A stretch of DNA of 44,558 nucleotides from Phallusia fumigata (Eukaryota > Chordata > Ascidiacea > Phlebobranchia > Ascidiidae), in NCBI GenBank assembly GCA_008931825.1, contig QXVZ01016707.1, positions 1 to 44,558 of the forward strand, read 5' to 3'. The position numbers and the translations under genes are program-made. The notes under the pieces were generated by a model. The model searched no databases. It was not told the DNA's origin and worked only from the letters and a program-made list of their open reading frames with translations. Positions 1-12,900 of the stretch are shown here, piece by piece. Positions within the stretch are counted from its first letter, which is position 1; each line of letters opens with the position of its first letter.

Positions 1-2739
1 TATTGGATTGGTTGTCATGTGGGGTCTCGCCATCGTCACTTCAACTGTACCAGGTACGTAAACTGCTTGAGGTTATGGGTTCTAACCCCGCGTCGGTATC
101 GTGTGTCTAAAATAAAACAAATACCTCATCAAAAACTGAATAAAAATGATTTGACTTAATTGCAGACATACACTTATACATTAATAGAATCGGGTCAGTT
201 TGTTTGGCGAAAACAATTTTATTACTCGGACAGACTGATTTAAGTTTGTCAAAAGCCTTAGCTCTTGATTGAAGCCTAATTGTGATCAGTCAGAGAGTCT
301 AGACGTCGAAATTATAGTGAGCATAATCGCATCAGCCCCTGTTTTACGCAAGTTGGGAAAAATTAACCAAACAAATTCTTGTTTTTTTTTCAGCCTGGCT
401 TCCAGATGACCTGGTTTTCGCGTTTTCACCCAGCACATTTCTCTTCTATCCGTCGCAAACCGAAGATTCGAACATTGGAACGGTTTCTGCACTCCTGGCT
501 GTCATGTATTTCCTCCCATACTTTCTCACTGTAAGTTGTACTTTCGGATTTACTGAATGTTGGTTGGCAGTTAGATGCCACATGACAAATATGTGTTATT
601 ACGTATGCTGATGGTGCAAGATTGGTGAACTATTTTGAAACGCGTATCTTAGCAACGTAACGCATGTAAAAATAATTTGCAAACGAAAGGTATTGAAAAA
701 CTGAAAATTTGTATTCAGTTCTAGGATGATATTAGAAAAATGTGAGTGAATGTGCATTTTTACAGTGAAAATATGTTTGCAAGCATATTGAAGAAAACTG
801 AGGAACCAATAAACACTTCTAAAAAGCAGAGTTTCGTTAAAAATTACGCTGTACACATAGTTGTTGCGTTCTCGAAACTTAACGACAGTTCAATCGCAAA
901 ATCGTCACTAAATATAGCAAGTCATGTGCAAAACAACCTGCCCTACCACGAAAAGTGGGAACAAATCTCCCGATCCGTGTTTGCAGCTGTTCTAGCAAAT
1001 CCAGGCTGTTGTCTATATTGGGCAGTGATGCTGATCCATGTCAGGGCATGTATATCCCCTCTACACACGTCAGAGCTGTCTAAATAAACAGACAATTGGC
1101 GGAAACCGTTTGGTGACTAGAATTCGATGGGTAAAGCCCACCACCATTTTTGGGGTAATACACAGTAATACAAGTTGTGATAAAGTATTAATTGGGGAAA
1201 TGTTAAACACGAACGGATAGAAAGTGAACCTTACGGGTTGGTAGACCTGCAACAAAAACATCAGCGGCATACGGTTTAATTATTCGAGACAATTTTTATG
1301 CACATTTCCACACTTACGCAAATCTTTTTTAGCTTTTCTTTTTTCAACATTTTTGAACGAATCGTTTCTTATTCAAATAGAATCAAACACTTTTTACGCA
1401 ACCTAAATACATTGTGCTGTTTTATCAGGTTGTTATGATCATTGCATCGGCGTGCATCGTTTCCCAACATTTAAAACGAGCTTCGAAGCCCAGAAGTTCC
1501 TATTCAGCACCGAAAGATGAAAGTTCAACTAACGGGGAAATTCAGTTTTTTGTGACTTCGGTTTTAATGGTGGTTGGATTCACTTTGACCTCAGGTAACC
1601 TCACGTGACTGTGACAAGGTCATTTGGAGCTTGGAGACTTCTGTAGTGGAAAATTATCGGCTCTAGGAAAACACAATACTAACTGTAGCGCATAAGTTGA
1701 ACCAAAACTTTTTTCAAAATTTGTTAATTATGAGCTTTGTAATTTTGTATATTTTGTTGTACAACTGTATGTTTTTTTCTAGTATCATTCAGTAATGTAT
1801 AAAAAAATAGGAATTGTTGTTTTACACAGTTCATTTTTTCAAAGCTAAATAAAAATGGCCAGGCACATACTGTCCAGTTCTATTCAACAAAACTATTATT
1901 TTTCACGTGTTTTTTCCCATTTTTCAGTGCCGGCTCTTGGAGTTGTGATTTACCAATACGTCACCGGAAGTTTGGATTCCGATCTTGCTTACGTCATATG
2001 CTTCTACGTCAGCATGGCAAACAGGTACTTGGCAAGCGAATTCGGGGGTGATGAACTTTTGGCGGCAAAGTTATTCGTGCTGTGTCGGTATATTTTCATC
2101 GAAATCATATCACGATAGTTGAAACCGGTTTGCTAACGTCAAACGAGGGCGAAACATTTGTTTCAAGTCAAAGTTAGGAATGTTCCTGATAATGACAACA
2201 ACGTTTGTTGAAATGTAGAAAATGTTTCACACACAAGTACTGGCTTGTATCTTAAAACTCTTGACTAAACCCAGCAAAGCCAAAAAACCTTTACTATTCG
2301 AAACGGCTCGTCCTCGTCGTGACAACTAAAAAACTTTAAGAATTTGAAGACGTGCGATATTTAAGTTTAAAATTGGAAAGCCACGAAGCTTAACGGACTA
2401 TAACTGTACTCCTAAAAACCAATTTATATATTAAACAAGTTGGTTCAGTTGAAAAGAGGAACTTCTTTAAGTGCAGAACCTAACACAGTAGTTTATTTCC
2501 CATATTTAACATTGCCATGTTTTATTTTATGCAGTTTGGTGAACGTGCTGGTGTACAGTCTGCGTGACACAAAATTCCGAAACTCAGTCAAGGAATTGTT
2601 CTGTGGTGCTTGCACAGAATACAAGATGGAGAAAGGAATTCTGTCCAAGAGAAAACGCGTTAAGAGCGCCTCGGAAAGTTTCACCAACACTGGGTCGACA
2701 TCTAACGGACAGAGAAAGCACTCCACAAAAACCGGTTGA
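1..2739 (+). CDS. Rhodopsin-class (class A) GPCR, 3' part, five exons
   Basis: Exons 1-53, 394-530, 1429-1594, 1928-2024 and 2535-2739 join in phase to give the last 218 residues of a seven-helix receptor; the 5' part lies left of the window. Exon 1 encodes TM4 with its conserved Trp (VVMWGLAIVTSTVP). The second exon holds extracellular loop 2 and TM5 with the TM5 proline (AVMYFLPYFLT). The third holds intracellular loop 3 and TM6, the fourth the end of TM6 and the start of TM7, and the last the rest of TM7, helix 8 and a basic Ser/Thr-rich tail. The TM7 signature reads NVLVYSLRD, so the Pro of NPxxY is Val. Helix 8 (TKFRNSVKELFCGAC) has likely palmitoylation cysteines. YSLRD-type ends occur in olfactory and other chemoreceptor-like receptors, but ligand class cannot be assigned. 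Every junction is GT-AG. Confidence 0.85.
2183..2263 (+). repeat. Diverged single arm of the foldback repeat family
   Basis: Lies in the last GPCR intron. It shares the order of motifs of the right arm of the foldback element at 21.3 kb: a CTGAT-AATGACA block, a GTTTGTTGAAA block, then ACACACAAGTACTGGCTTGT. Only one arm is present and it is diverged, so it is an old copy. Confidence 0.6.
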
Positions 2740-2773
2740 TAGCGCACCAACACAAAAACCGCGAACAGGCAGA

Positions 2774-2779
2774 AATAAA
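2774..2779 (+). promoter_or_regulatory. Polyadenylation signal AATAAA of the GPCR gene
   Basis: Canonical AATAAA 35 bases after the GPCR stop codon, in the expected place for a short 3' UTR. Confidence 0.6.
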
Positions 2780-3691
2780 GCCTGATTGGAAATTGCGTTT
2801 GAATCCGCCAAAGTTGGAAAACCATTTTTATTTTCGTGAGAGGCATTTCGGCCAGAACAGAACATTTGTTTTTTAGAACTGTTATAGAGATCATATTTTT
2901 AGTAGCGTGGTTTGTAAATATGAGAAGCATTTTGTCCTACATTTCGGGAGACTCGATACATTGAAGGACGTTAATTGTGATTAAAAATCGAAAAAAAAAC
3001 TTTTAAACCGCATATTTTGTGTACTTTGTGTCATAAATTTTAATTACGCAAAGACCGCCCGCCTATATTTACAAATAGAAAACAACGTGTGTATTTTTCA
3101 AAAGGTTTAATATTTTGTTGCTGTCAGCGTAATTTATTAAGGTTAGCGCGAATACCGATAATAGTTGTCGTTTATTTGAGTTTCAACCACATCTTTGACG
3201 AACAGTGGCACATTCCACTTTATTTGTTCCCTCCACAGTTTCTTGCAATCTTGATATCGTCACAATTGTCGAAGTTTCTGTGTCACTTTTCACCAGTTGT
3301 ACAAAATAAATGGAGCAAAAAGTGTGGGTTTGTTCTGCACCCAGCGGTTTTTCTTACACTCGTCATAGGAAGCACAGAAATAAAAAAAATGGCCCTTGCC
3401 AGCAGCTGTACTTCGCCCAAACACAATTGGATGTTTTCTGTCACAGTTTCAACGCTGTTAGGTAGACTAGTGGAAGTAGTTCATACCAACATGACAAGAG
3501 GTAGCGCGCATTCTGTGCAAGAAAACATAGCAAGTCCCACTACGAATCAATTAAATAAACACGATTTACCAATTTTTAAAACAGAAGCTTTTCCGATTTT
3601 ACATATTTATCCGCTATTACCGAATGCATTTTGATGCCAAAATCAGTTTGGTCGACGATGTTATGAAAATAACTTTTATCAACTTTATCAA
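2780..3691. other. Convergent intergenic region
   Basis: Lies between the 3' ends of the GPCR gene and the zinc-finger gene. It probably holds the zinc-finger 3' UTR. A long open + frame (3089-3634) has no ATG start, no family signature and poor codon character, so it is not called as a gene. A minus-strand AATAAA (TTTATT at 3219-3224) could end the zinc-finger transcript. Confidence 0.4.
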
Positions 3692-5502
3692 CTAACTTTC
3701 GTCCATTGGATGTTTAGTCCTGACATGAGTGCACAGACTTGGCTTTTTCATTTTTTTGTCGCAATACTTGCATTTTACTTTGTCGGATGAGTGGCTCGCC
3801 ATATGCCGGGAAACTTTGCTTTTCGACACAAACGCCTTTTGACAAACGTTGCACTTGTGTTTTTTAAGATTCAGGTGGACTGCCATCACGTGTTGGTCGA
3901 GACAGCCTTGAAGACGAAAGGTTTTTGTGCAAATATCACATCGATACGGTTTTTCTCCTGTGTGAATTTTCATGTGCAGTGCAAGCTTACACGCCAGGGC
4001 AAATCGCTTATCACACACAGTGCAAAGGTGCTCGTTTCGTTTCTTATGCTTCATATCAATGTGCTGGTCCAAAACAGATTTTGTCTTGAACAATTTTCCG
4101 CACGTAACACACTTAGCACTCACGGGGTAATGTACGTTTTTCCTGTGTACATTTAACGTGTTTGACGCAGCGAAAGATTTCCCGCACTCTGGGCAGCTGT
4201 ACGGCTTTAACTTGCGATGTATCGACGATTTATGCTTGCGGCAGTCTTCCATTGTCACGAAATACTTCGCACAAACATCACACTGAAATGGTTTTTCGCC
4301 AGTATGTGATCGCATGTGAGTTATCAAATGATGACGAAAAGCCCAAGTTTTTCCGCATTCCTCGCATTTGTGGGGTCGTTTCCTCTCGTGTACGATCGCG
4401 ATGTGATGTTGAAGTTTTGATTTCAGCACATACCGTTTGTCACACAATGTGCAGCCATGCGGCCGATCGTTAGTATGAACTCGTCGATGGTGGAGTTTTA
4501 GTACGCTCGGCTTTGGAAAATACTTATTGCAAATTTTGCATTCATATGGTTTCACTTTCAGGTGAACAAACCTAACATGAATTTTAAGAGCAGCATTGTT
4601 GGCAAATTTGCTATCACACTTGCCACAAGAAATAAGTTGTTTCATATGAGTCTTCAAATGTCGGCCCAAAATTGCCTTGTTGACAAATTTTAGATGACAG
4701 TGTCGGCATTTTACAGGTTTTGGAGTTTTTGTTCCTCTTGTTTTGTTAGTCTCGTCGTCAACAGAGTTCAACAAACCTGTTTTAGTTCTGGCCATTTTAC
4801 TGGATTTTAAGTTTTGTAAGTTTCTTATTGTTAATTTTCCTTTTTTGATGCCATCAGTTTTTAATTTTTTTCCTGTTGATCGTACAATGTTTCGGGTTTT
4901 GTTTAAAGCAGAACCACACCTCTTACCAGTTTTACTTTTAGCCTTTTCAGAACTCTTTTCAAGCAGTTGCTTTGAAGGTTGTTTAGGTTGTTTCGTTTTT
5001 GAACAATTCAATTTTGTTTTATGCTTGGCAACAAACCAGTCATCATCAAAAAAGTCAAGATTTTTTGCTTTTACAGTTCTTCTGGAAGTCTTTATACGAT
5101 CATACAGTGATCCGGAATGGTCAACTGACAAAAATAACAAATTATAATATTACAATTTATGTAATAACTAAAATCAAATAATCATTTGTTTTTACACTTG
5201 GCAGGACAATGCCTAAATGCACCTTGCTGTTGAGATTGTTGAATCAGCAACAATTGTCAGCCTAGATTTTCGCTAGCTTAAAGAAAAGTAAATCCGTTGG
5301 GCCGAAAGTATTGGACAAGTTACTTTGAAATAAAACTGGGCTAAAGAAAACACAAATACTACTTACCTTGTGGTTTATGCTGGCCGATGCAAATCTTTGT
5401 TCCATTACTCTCAACATTCTCCAATTTGACAATTGATAGATTGATGCCATTTTGTGCAACAATGCTTGGCTGAATGTTCATGTTTAATTGAGTTTCGTGC
5501 AT
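3692..5502 (-). CDS. C2H2 zinc-finger protein with 12 fingers, two exons
   Basis: Exon 1 is 5502-5367 and exon 2 is 5124-3692; the product is 522 aa. The large exon alone has no ATG start upstream of finger 1 except an internal one. A TTTTTGTCAG acceptor and a CAAG/GTAAGT donor join it, phase 1, to a small exon whose first ATG (5502) follows an in-frame TAA; a second in-frame ATG is at 5481. The N-terminal ~200 residues are Lys/Ser-rich and basic with no recognisable ZAD, KRAB, SCAN or BTB domain. Twelve C2H2 fingers follow in tandem from VKCRHCHLKF to VKCKYCDKKM, near the C-terminus. Finger 5 and finger 9 are followed by canonical TGEKP linkers; most other linkers are longer. This is a nuclear DNA-binding protein, probably a transcription factor, but orthology is not clear. 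Confidence 0.9.
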
Positions 5503-6200
5503 TTTATGACATAACAGTTAAAATCTAGAAAAGCAATATACACAAAATTTACTATAAACAACTTGTTTTTTCATTTAAAACTTTTAGTTTGGTAGATTCA
5601 ATAATATTTGTTGTGTCAAATAGCCTCCAGTATATTATCTTCTGATTGTGGTATGGGTATCTGTTAGATTTAATCTACAAAAGCATTTATTTTTGTAAGT
5701 ATAAAAGTATTTTACTTCTTCAATCACAAGAATTACTATGAACGAACCAAAGACACAAACGCATACAACTCAACCAAAAAAAGTAAACGCAGTGAAACTT
5801 GCTTGCTAAATTTCTCGTTACTTCGGGATTTCCCCCGATTTTAATTGTTTTTTTTTACGGTTTTATTAAATAGTAAACGTCGAGATATAGCAGACCTAAA
5901 GATGTATCTTTGTTAACTTTTAACAGAATTTTTTTCTATAGTTTTGACAATTAAAAAAACACAATCACGTCTTGAGCAAGCAAGATATTATTTTCATAGA
6001 AATCGTACTTTGAGTTACAAAGCGCATTTTTTCCTTAAAGCCATACCGTCCTCATTTACTTCCAACAGACTTGGCAAACAAGCAACAGACAAACAAAGTT
6101 TTATTCAAGTTGTTAGGGGTTATTGCCAAATATACGTATAAATCACGAAACACATGCAACGAACAGAAGCACCAACAGTCTATACTTGCAAAGAAAGTCG
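5503..6200. other. Intergenic region upstream of the zinc-finger gene
   Basis: AT-rich, with no convincing exon on either strand. It should contain the zinc-finger 5' UTR and promoter on the right of the ATG and the phospholipase 3' UTR at its far end. Confidence 0.4.
6100..6105 (-). promoter_or_regulatory. Polyadenylation signal of the phospholipase gene
   Basis: AATAAA on the minus strand (TTTATT on +), about 95 bases after the PLA2G15-like stop codon. Confidence 0.5.
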
Positions 6201-9016
6201 TCATTTTCGAAACAGGGCGTTCACAATTTCAGTAACCCCATCTTCACTCAGCCACATTGCTCCATGTGTAACACCTTCTTTCTGAACGTGGACAACATTG
6301 CCTCGCCACTCGGTACAAGCTGACAAACTTTCCCGACTGACTGTTCCATCACCATCAGTGAACACAACTCTTGGTTGCTCGTCGGCGAAGTTGCGACCCT
6401 CGAAGTGAAGTTCGTTTTCTGTGGATATTCCATCCCCGTGTAGACAGTATGTGGGCACACCAGGGTGTGGAGGCATTAAAGTTGTTCTTGTGAGGTTGTT
6501 GATCTCCATGACGTGTCGGTACAACTGCGACGACCCACGCAAGTTTTCAAGCATATCCGAAATGTCGTCGGGCATCATTGTGTAGTTTCGATCGTCGGTG
6601 AAAACCAAAGGCTTGCGCCAGATTAACGGACTAGGCAACATCAGGTAACCTATAAAAAACAAACACATGTTGAAACGATTGCGAGACAAAAAGTTCCAAA
6701 CATGTTGTCTGCCAACATCTACATCTAAAACTTTATATTTTAACATCAAAACAAGTTATTGCCAATAATTACCAGTTAGGTAACCTGCCAATGTTTGTCT
6801 TGGAGGGTCTGACTTTATCGTTTATTGCCAGATCTAAAAACTTGCTTGTTCCAGTCAAACTCATAAAACCATAAAACTTATTTTATATCAGCCTTGACCC
6901 AGAAACAAACGAAGATATACAATCACACAACCCTAAAACTAACACTTGTCTCGTTAGCATACAAAGGTAAAAAAGGATTTCCAGGGGGCTTCGGAAGTCT
7001 TGTGTGCCAAGCAGCTTTATAAAATGTGACACAAAGTGGACAAACATTAAACAATTGGTTAGCTTTGCGTTTCAAACCGTACTAGATTCGTATGTGACTT
7101 GCGCTTTTCTGACCACTAGCGGATCGACGAAATTGATGTGAAGATTATATCCTGACGTCACAGAGAGGAGTGACGCAGCTGACCCTCCCCAAGGAGCGGA
7201 AACGGTGATGCAGGAATCGATGAACTTGTCCTGTGGAAACAAATGAAAGCAAATGACTCCAGGTAGTCAAAATTACCAATTTTTTGGGGCACTTTCTTGA
7301 AATTTCGACAATCCATAAGATTTGAAAAGAGCGCTATTGTTTTAATATTTACAAACACAAACTAGTTTTAGTTGTGATATATTGGTTTAGAAAACTAAAG
7401 GCAAGAGATTTACAGCTCTTCTTGAATTTAGGTTTTCGAAGTAGGAAAATCATTTTACTTTCCACTCCAGTGTTTGTTGATTCAGAAACCAAACTGAATA
7501 CAATCCTCCCATACTGTGGGAGATTAACGAAACCGGTGATTCCCCGTTCATGTGGTAAGTTTCTTCCACGAGAAGTTTCAACCTGTTGACAAAAACCAAG
7601 TTGTTTTCAAATGACTTTTCCAAACTTACGCAGATTCAAACAACTAGACTGTCGTCATTTATTGAATTATGCCCCTGCTAAAATGTCTTGTGGCCTAGAA
7701 GAAAAACAAAATAGGACAAATAAAAAAAGTAAAACCTTCGAAAATATTCTTGGTCAGATCCCATACTAAAACGGAAATCATACGGGGCACCACGGATAGA
7801 CACATCACGCTCATAGCCCAAGTGTAAAAGTCCTGTTAAAAAAGTGGGAAAATAATAACGACAAGCTTGGTTCAAAGCAACCTACGTCCAAGCACCTATG
7901 AAAGGCCACTCCAGGGCCTAACACGCTGCTTTTTCGGCCGCATGATGGTTTTACTCGTTAAACTACGTTATAAGATATGATTTACGGGTATCGATAGACG
8001 ATTAGAAATGAGAAAATATTATTGTATTTTGGTCTCTAAAGGCACGATCCTTGACCTAGCAAGCACAAATAAGTTCTGCTCAATAATAACATTGCAGCAA
8101 AGTGCCGCCAGTAGAAATCTCTGGAGGTTAGAGTCTAAGGGAATCTTCGAGGTCAAAACAGTTTAGGGCTATTTATTTAAATCCCCAAAGACATAGAAAT
8201 GTGTTTAAGCAACGATAAATTGCCAACATACTTTTTATTAGGGCAGCCGCGTTGGCGCCGATGTTGAATAGAAAGTATGCAAGCCAACTGTGGTCCATGT
8301 ATTCCACTGAACTCGCAGTTCCGAACCCAACAACGCGCGTCTGAGTGCCGGGAGGTGTGCTACTGATGTTTGTTTCGCGGTCGAAGGTCAAACGAAGGTC
8401 ATTAATCAGACAAGGAAGTCGGGTGGGAAGCATTTCCTGCAAAAACCCTTGTATGATGCGATCAGCTATTTTTGCTTGAAGTAACTCAAGTTTTTAAACT
8501 GTAATTGTTAATAAGGTACGCTTTTGCAAATCAAAATTTAGTTTGTTGGTTAAAGACTAGTAATGTTTTTAACCTTTACGTTCAACCAGGCTCGGAACCA
8601 ATCTTTGTGTCGTGGACATCCGCTGCCGTCATCCGACAACCTCTTAACTTCTGCTTCGATAATACTGGCCCCAGTTCCAGGAATAATAATCACGGGCGGC
8701 CCTGTAAACAAAAAAACATCAGAGACGGAAGGGAAAGGGATAATAGGAGATGCCCTCTCGTTACTAAAACACTCGTATTCCTGCTACTTTTAAACAAATA
8801 CGTTTTTAACATCATAAAGCACTGTTATACCTCACCAAACGTATTTTAAAATTCTTGTGTTTTTTGTCGCATAAAGCATAAAATATCTTTTTAGGTATGT
8901 AGACGAAAAAGAGACTTACCTTGCCGTTTTCTTTTTGCATTTGTCTTGGGAACGTGACTACATATGACCATCACCAAAATAACAAACACAAAAAACTTGT
9001 AAAAGTTTCCATACAT
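6201..9016 (-). CDS. PLA2G15: Lysosomal phospholipase A2 group XV / LCAT-family acyltransferase, complete, seven exons
   Basis: Exons 9016-8920, 8701-8580, 8436-8232, 7832-7736, 7582-7459, 7230-7083 and 6649-6201 join in phase to 413 residues, almost the length of human PLA2G15 (412). Exon 1 is a signal peptide (KFFVFVILVMVICS). Family blocks appear in order: PPVIIIPGTG (~34-43), a WLN motif before a CLINDLRL block, GYERDVSIRGAPYDFR in exon 4, the nucleophile elbow ISHSMGG with Ser197, SAPWGG in exon 6, and FTDGDGTVS with the catalytic Asp (363 or 365). The catalytic His is His393 in VTHGAM. The enzyme hydrolyses or transacylates phospholipids in acidic compartments; PLA2G15 is placed above LCAT mainly by length and the GAPYD and APWGG blocks. 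Exon 6 uses the donor A/GTACGG, chosen because it keeps phase and gives the expected SSYLMLPSP junction. Confidence 0.93.
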
Positions 9017-9977
9017 TTTTCTGCTTACTTTTACCAATTTTAACACCGAAAACTGCAAAAAGATTTATGTTTAAAAACACCGTTTTACTGTCACACTATT
9101 CAGCTGACACAACCACAACCACAAACGCCTTCTTGCTGCCTCACCACACTAAAAGCTAAATTACCAGTCCCTAGAGACTAGAGATCACAAGGAAAGGAGG
9201 TCACTTTACTGTCGGTTGAACAGAAAAGTTTCAAGGCATAAAAACATGACAAACGATAGTCAGTCAAAGCAAAATGTCTGCAGTATTTTATAAAGTTTGC
9301 ACAAGTGGTCGCTACACTGTGATCTTTTTAGATTGTATATTAAAATTCTTAACAAAAAACTGTTTTGAAGTAAAGAAAGTAAAGAAAATTAATAAAAATT
9401 ATCGAAAATTTCCGCACAAATGATGTACTGTGTATGATTTCTATGTAACTGCGTGAAGGTGACTTTGATTTGGACGAACAGAAAAGAAAAAAAAACCAGA
9501 CAAGGAAGAAGGCAACTAATTAGTCTTTCTAACAATTGCTGCTTGTGTTTATAGGTTGTTTGTTTATACGAAGTCTTTTGTGAGATTGCTTTTATAAAAT
9601 GTTAGAATGTGTATGTTACATGGTAACTCTAACTTGCAATGTTGTTACAGTTTGTTTGTAAGTTCATTATAATCCTTTTTATAGTTTGCTGAATGGGTGA
9701 TTGATTGCACTGAATTTCAATGCTTTAGCTGTGGACAGGGTTTATATAACTCTTTGGATACTTTTAGGACTGCATGTTTAACAAATCTACAAAATGTTAA
9801 ATGGTTGTTCATGTAAATTGTTTTCATCGGGGTCAAACTGTGACAAACAATTTTATCCAAACGTATTTTTCAGGAATGTTTGGCATAGGCTAAGGGGTTG
9901 ATTTTATGTCTGTTAATTTCCATTCTAAGCTTGGTCGTCTCTTCTCGACCTTGCAACCACCTGTGTTTCTATGTAGA
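9017..9977. promoter_or_regulatory. Shared divergent promoter region of PLA2G15 and PPTC7
   Basis: About 0.96 kb between two start codons pointing away from each other, so both core promoters should lie here. It is AT-rich with no CpG-like segment and no clear TATA box that can be tied to either gene. A purine-rich run lies near 9480. Confidence 0.5.
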
Positions 9978-12900
9978 ATGTTCTCTGTAATGAACTATGG
10001 GCGTGTTGTGGCACGAGCGCTCGTAAACTCTGTGTGTCCCGGAGATCTTGAACACATCCCTATTGTGTCTGTGCTTCCACGCAGAGCTTTACAGAGAGCG
10101 GTTCATTCTTCGCCAACAACTGGTATAAGCAAATGTAGAATTTTTATGTGTTGTGTGCAAAAGAGTGGGGTCAAAATACCTCGCTGAAAGTATCGTAAAA
10201 CTCAACAATAACATTTATACAATGTTATATTTTATTCAACTGCACACTTGAAAGTGTCTAGTTATACAAGTTTCAATCTTTTTATTTAATGCCCTTTACC
10301 AAATACTCCTGAAAACTGACAGCTTAAAAAACAGCCATCCAATTACTAACTAAAAATAATAATTGATATTGTTATTGTGTTAAGCAATCTATTACCAAAT
10401 TACTTAGCTCACCAGGACTTTTTCAGCACCTGCACAACCCTTTCCATGTCGGATTGTGTCAGCAGTATGTGGGTTTTCCAAACTTGATTCCCCATCAAAA
10501 AACAGCAGGAGAGTTCCTCCGATGGCTGTTCCACCACTTGACAAGCGAGTGTTTGGCGACGATGCTTGTTTCATATCTTACCACAAAGCCTCAGAAGTGT
10601 GGGGTAAATACTGTTGTATAAAGAACATTTATACATTTATAAAAAGTTTTTTGTTTATGTCAATTGGACCTGTGGAAAAAAATAATTCAACATCATTTAA
10701 ACTTAGAATAATTTAATANTTAAACTTAGAATAATTTCATACAGCAAAAGTTGAATGCTTCTCATGCAATCAACAGAAGCACCCTCATAGCCACATTTGC
10801 ATTATTCAATGACTTAAAAAATTAAGGATTTTCATGTGTCTTCCTTTCAATCTGTCTACGCCAACGGTAACACAATCATTAACGTTTACAGCTTTGATAA
10901 AAACTTTATTGAGCATAAGTCGAAACGTATTTTTACCTTAGCGCATTCAGGCCTTTTGTGGAATCTGTAATTTCCGAATTATCCAGGCGATTTAATTTTT
11001 AACACTTTTCAAAGTGGCCAAAATATTTTATCTTCTTAAGCTGCATAAGGAATGTTGCATCAGTGCATGCGCTATCGTTCATTGTGTGTTATTAAAGCGC
11101 GCATCCTCAGTAAAACAGAATACATCGCAGAATATTAATTGTGTAAGGCACAGTATTAGAATGACGAAANTACTGTTGTATAAAGAACATTTATACATTT
11201 AAAAAAAGTTTTTTGTTTATGTCAATTGGACCTGTGGAAAAAGTAATTCAATATCATTTAAACTTAGAATAATTTCATACAGCAAAAGTTGAATGCTTCT
11301 CATGCAATCAACAGAAGCACCCTCATAGCCACATTTGCATTATTCAATGACTTAAAAAATTAAGGATTTTCATGTGTCTTCCTTTCAATCTGTCTACGCC
11401 AACGGTAACACAATCATTAACGTTTACAGCTTTGATAAAAACTTTATTGAGCATAAGTCGAAACGTATTTTTACCTTAGCGCATTCAGGCCTTTTGTGGA
11501 ATCTGTAATTTCCGAATTATCCAGGCGATTTAATTCGCCTGTTGCATCAGTGCATGCGCTATCGTTCATTGTGTGTTATTAAAGTGCGCATCCTCAGTAA
11601 AACAGAATACATCGCAGAACATTAATTGTGTAAGGCACAGTATTAGTATGACGAAAGACGTTTCTTTGATTCCAAGAATCTCCATTGTTACTATCATAAT
11701 GTACGTTTTCATTGTTGGACTGGCACTTCATCCTGTTATATGAAGTTGATCCTCTGTTTAGTTTCGAGCAAATACGTGTCAGCGTTTTACGAAAGCAAGT
11801 GTAATTAGGCACATTACACACATAGAAGAAGATGGAGAGGGACCTGGCATGCAAATCTACCCCCTAGTTGTGCCCATGGTTGACCTGGTGTTNTGTTGCA
11901 TCAGTGCATGCGCTATCGTTCATTGTGTGTTATTAAAGCGCGCATCCTCAGTAAAACAGAATACATCGCAGAATATTAATTGTGTAAGGCACAGTATTAG
12001 AATGACGAAAGACATTTCTTTGATTCCAAGAATCTCCATTGTTACTATCATAATGTACGTTTTCATTGTTGGACTGGCACTTCATCCTGTTATATGAAGT
12101 TGATCCTCTGTTTAGTTTCGAGCAAATACGTGTCAGCGTTTTACGAAAGCAAGTGTAATTAGGCACATTACACACATAGAAGAAGATGGAGAGGGACCTG
12201 GCATGCAAACCTACCCTCTAGTTGTGCCCATGGTTGACCTGGTGTTTTGTTGCTTACCCAACCTACACACTTAAGATTTATTTACTCGTGATATATTTTT
12301 GATGTTCTTTTATGAGCTGTAGGTTTCAATAACTGTCAGTGTTTTGCAACAAACAACAACAAATTTCAAAGATTTTTTTGACCATTTTTTTGTCAATAAT
12401 AATACTAGAAGAGGCTTTAGGCTATTTGGTTGTTTTAGGTGAAAACTAGTTATTGGTTTAATAAATTTTGTTGTTGTTATATAGGTGTGGCTGATGGAGT
12501 TGGTGGATGGAGAGCCTATGGGGTTGACCCTTCCATATTTTCAAAAAAACTGATGGATGCCTGTGAAATGTTAGTGAAAACTGGACGATTTCTGCCGGAG
12601 AAACCGTCAGAATTGCTTGCTTCAGGATACCAAGAATTGTTGGAGGACAAGAAACCTCTTGTTGGTGAGTTACAGTAGTGTTTATGTGAAAAAAACTTTT
12701 AAGCAAAAAATAAAGCTTTGGTTTTCAGGTTCATTAATTACTTTTAATCTTTACTGGTAAACATGACAGTTGGTAATGTCTTTTAAGCTTTTAACTGTTG
12801 CATTATTTCAAAGTTTGTAAGCTTTTTATGGGTTGTATGTATTAATTTGTGCACAAAAATTTGTCAGACATTTTGTACAAATTTTTTTAGTTATATTCAA

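Noticed and set aside
3089..3634. Open + frame of about 180 codons downstream of the GPCR gene
   Set aside because: It begins at a non-ATG codon, shows no domain or family pattern, has a mix of residues typical of random AT-rich sequence, and lies where the zinc-finger 3' UTR should be.
10608..12244. Apparent tandem array in PPTC7 intron 2
   Set aside because: Copy boundaries coincide with N bases and the copies differ like alleles, so an assembly artefact is more likely than a biological repeat array.
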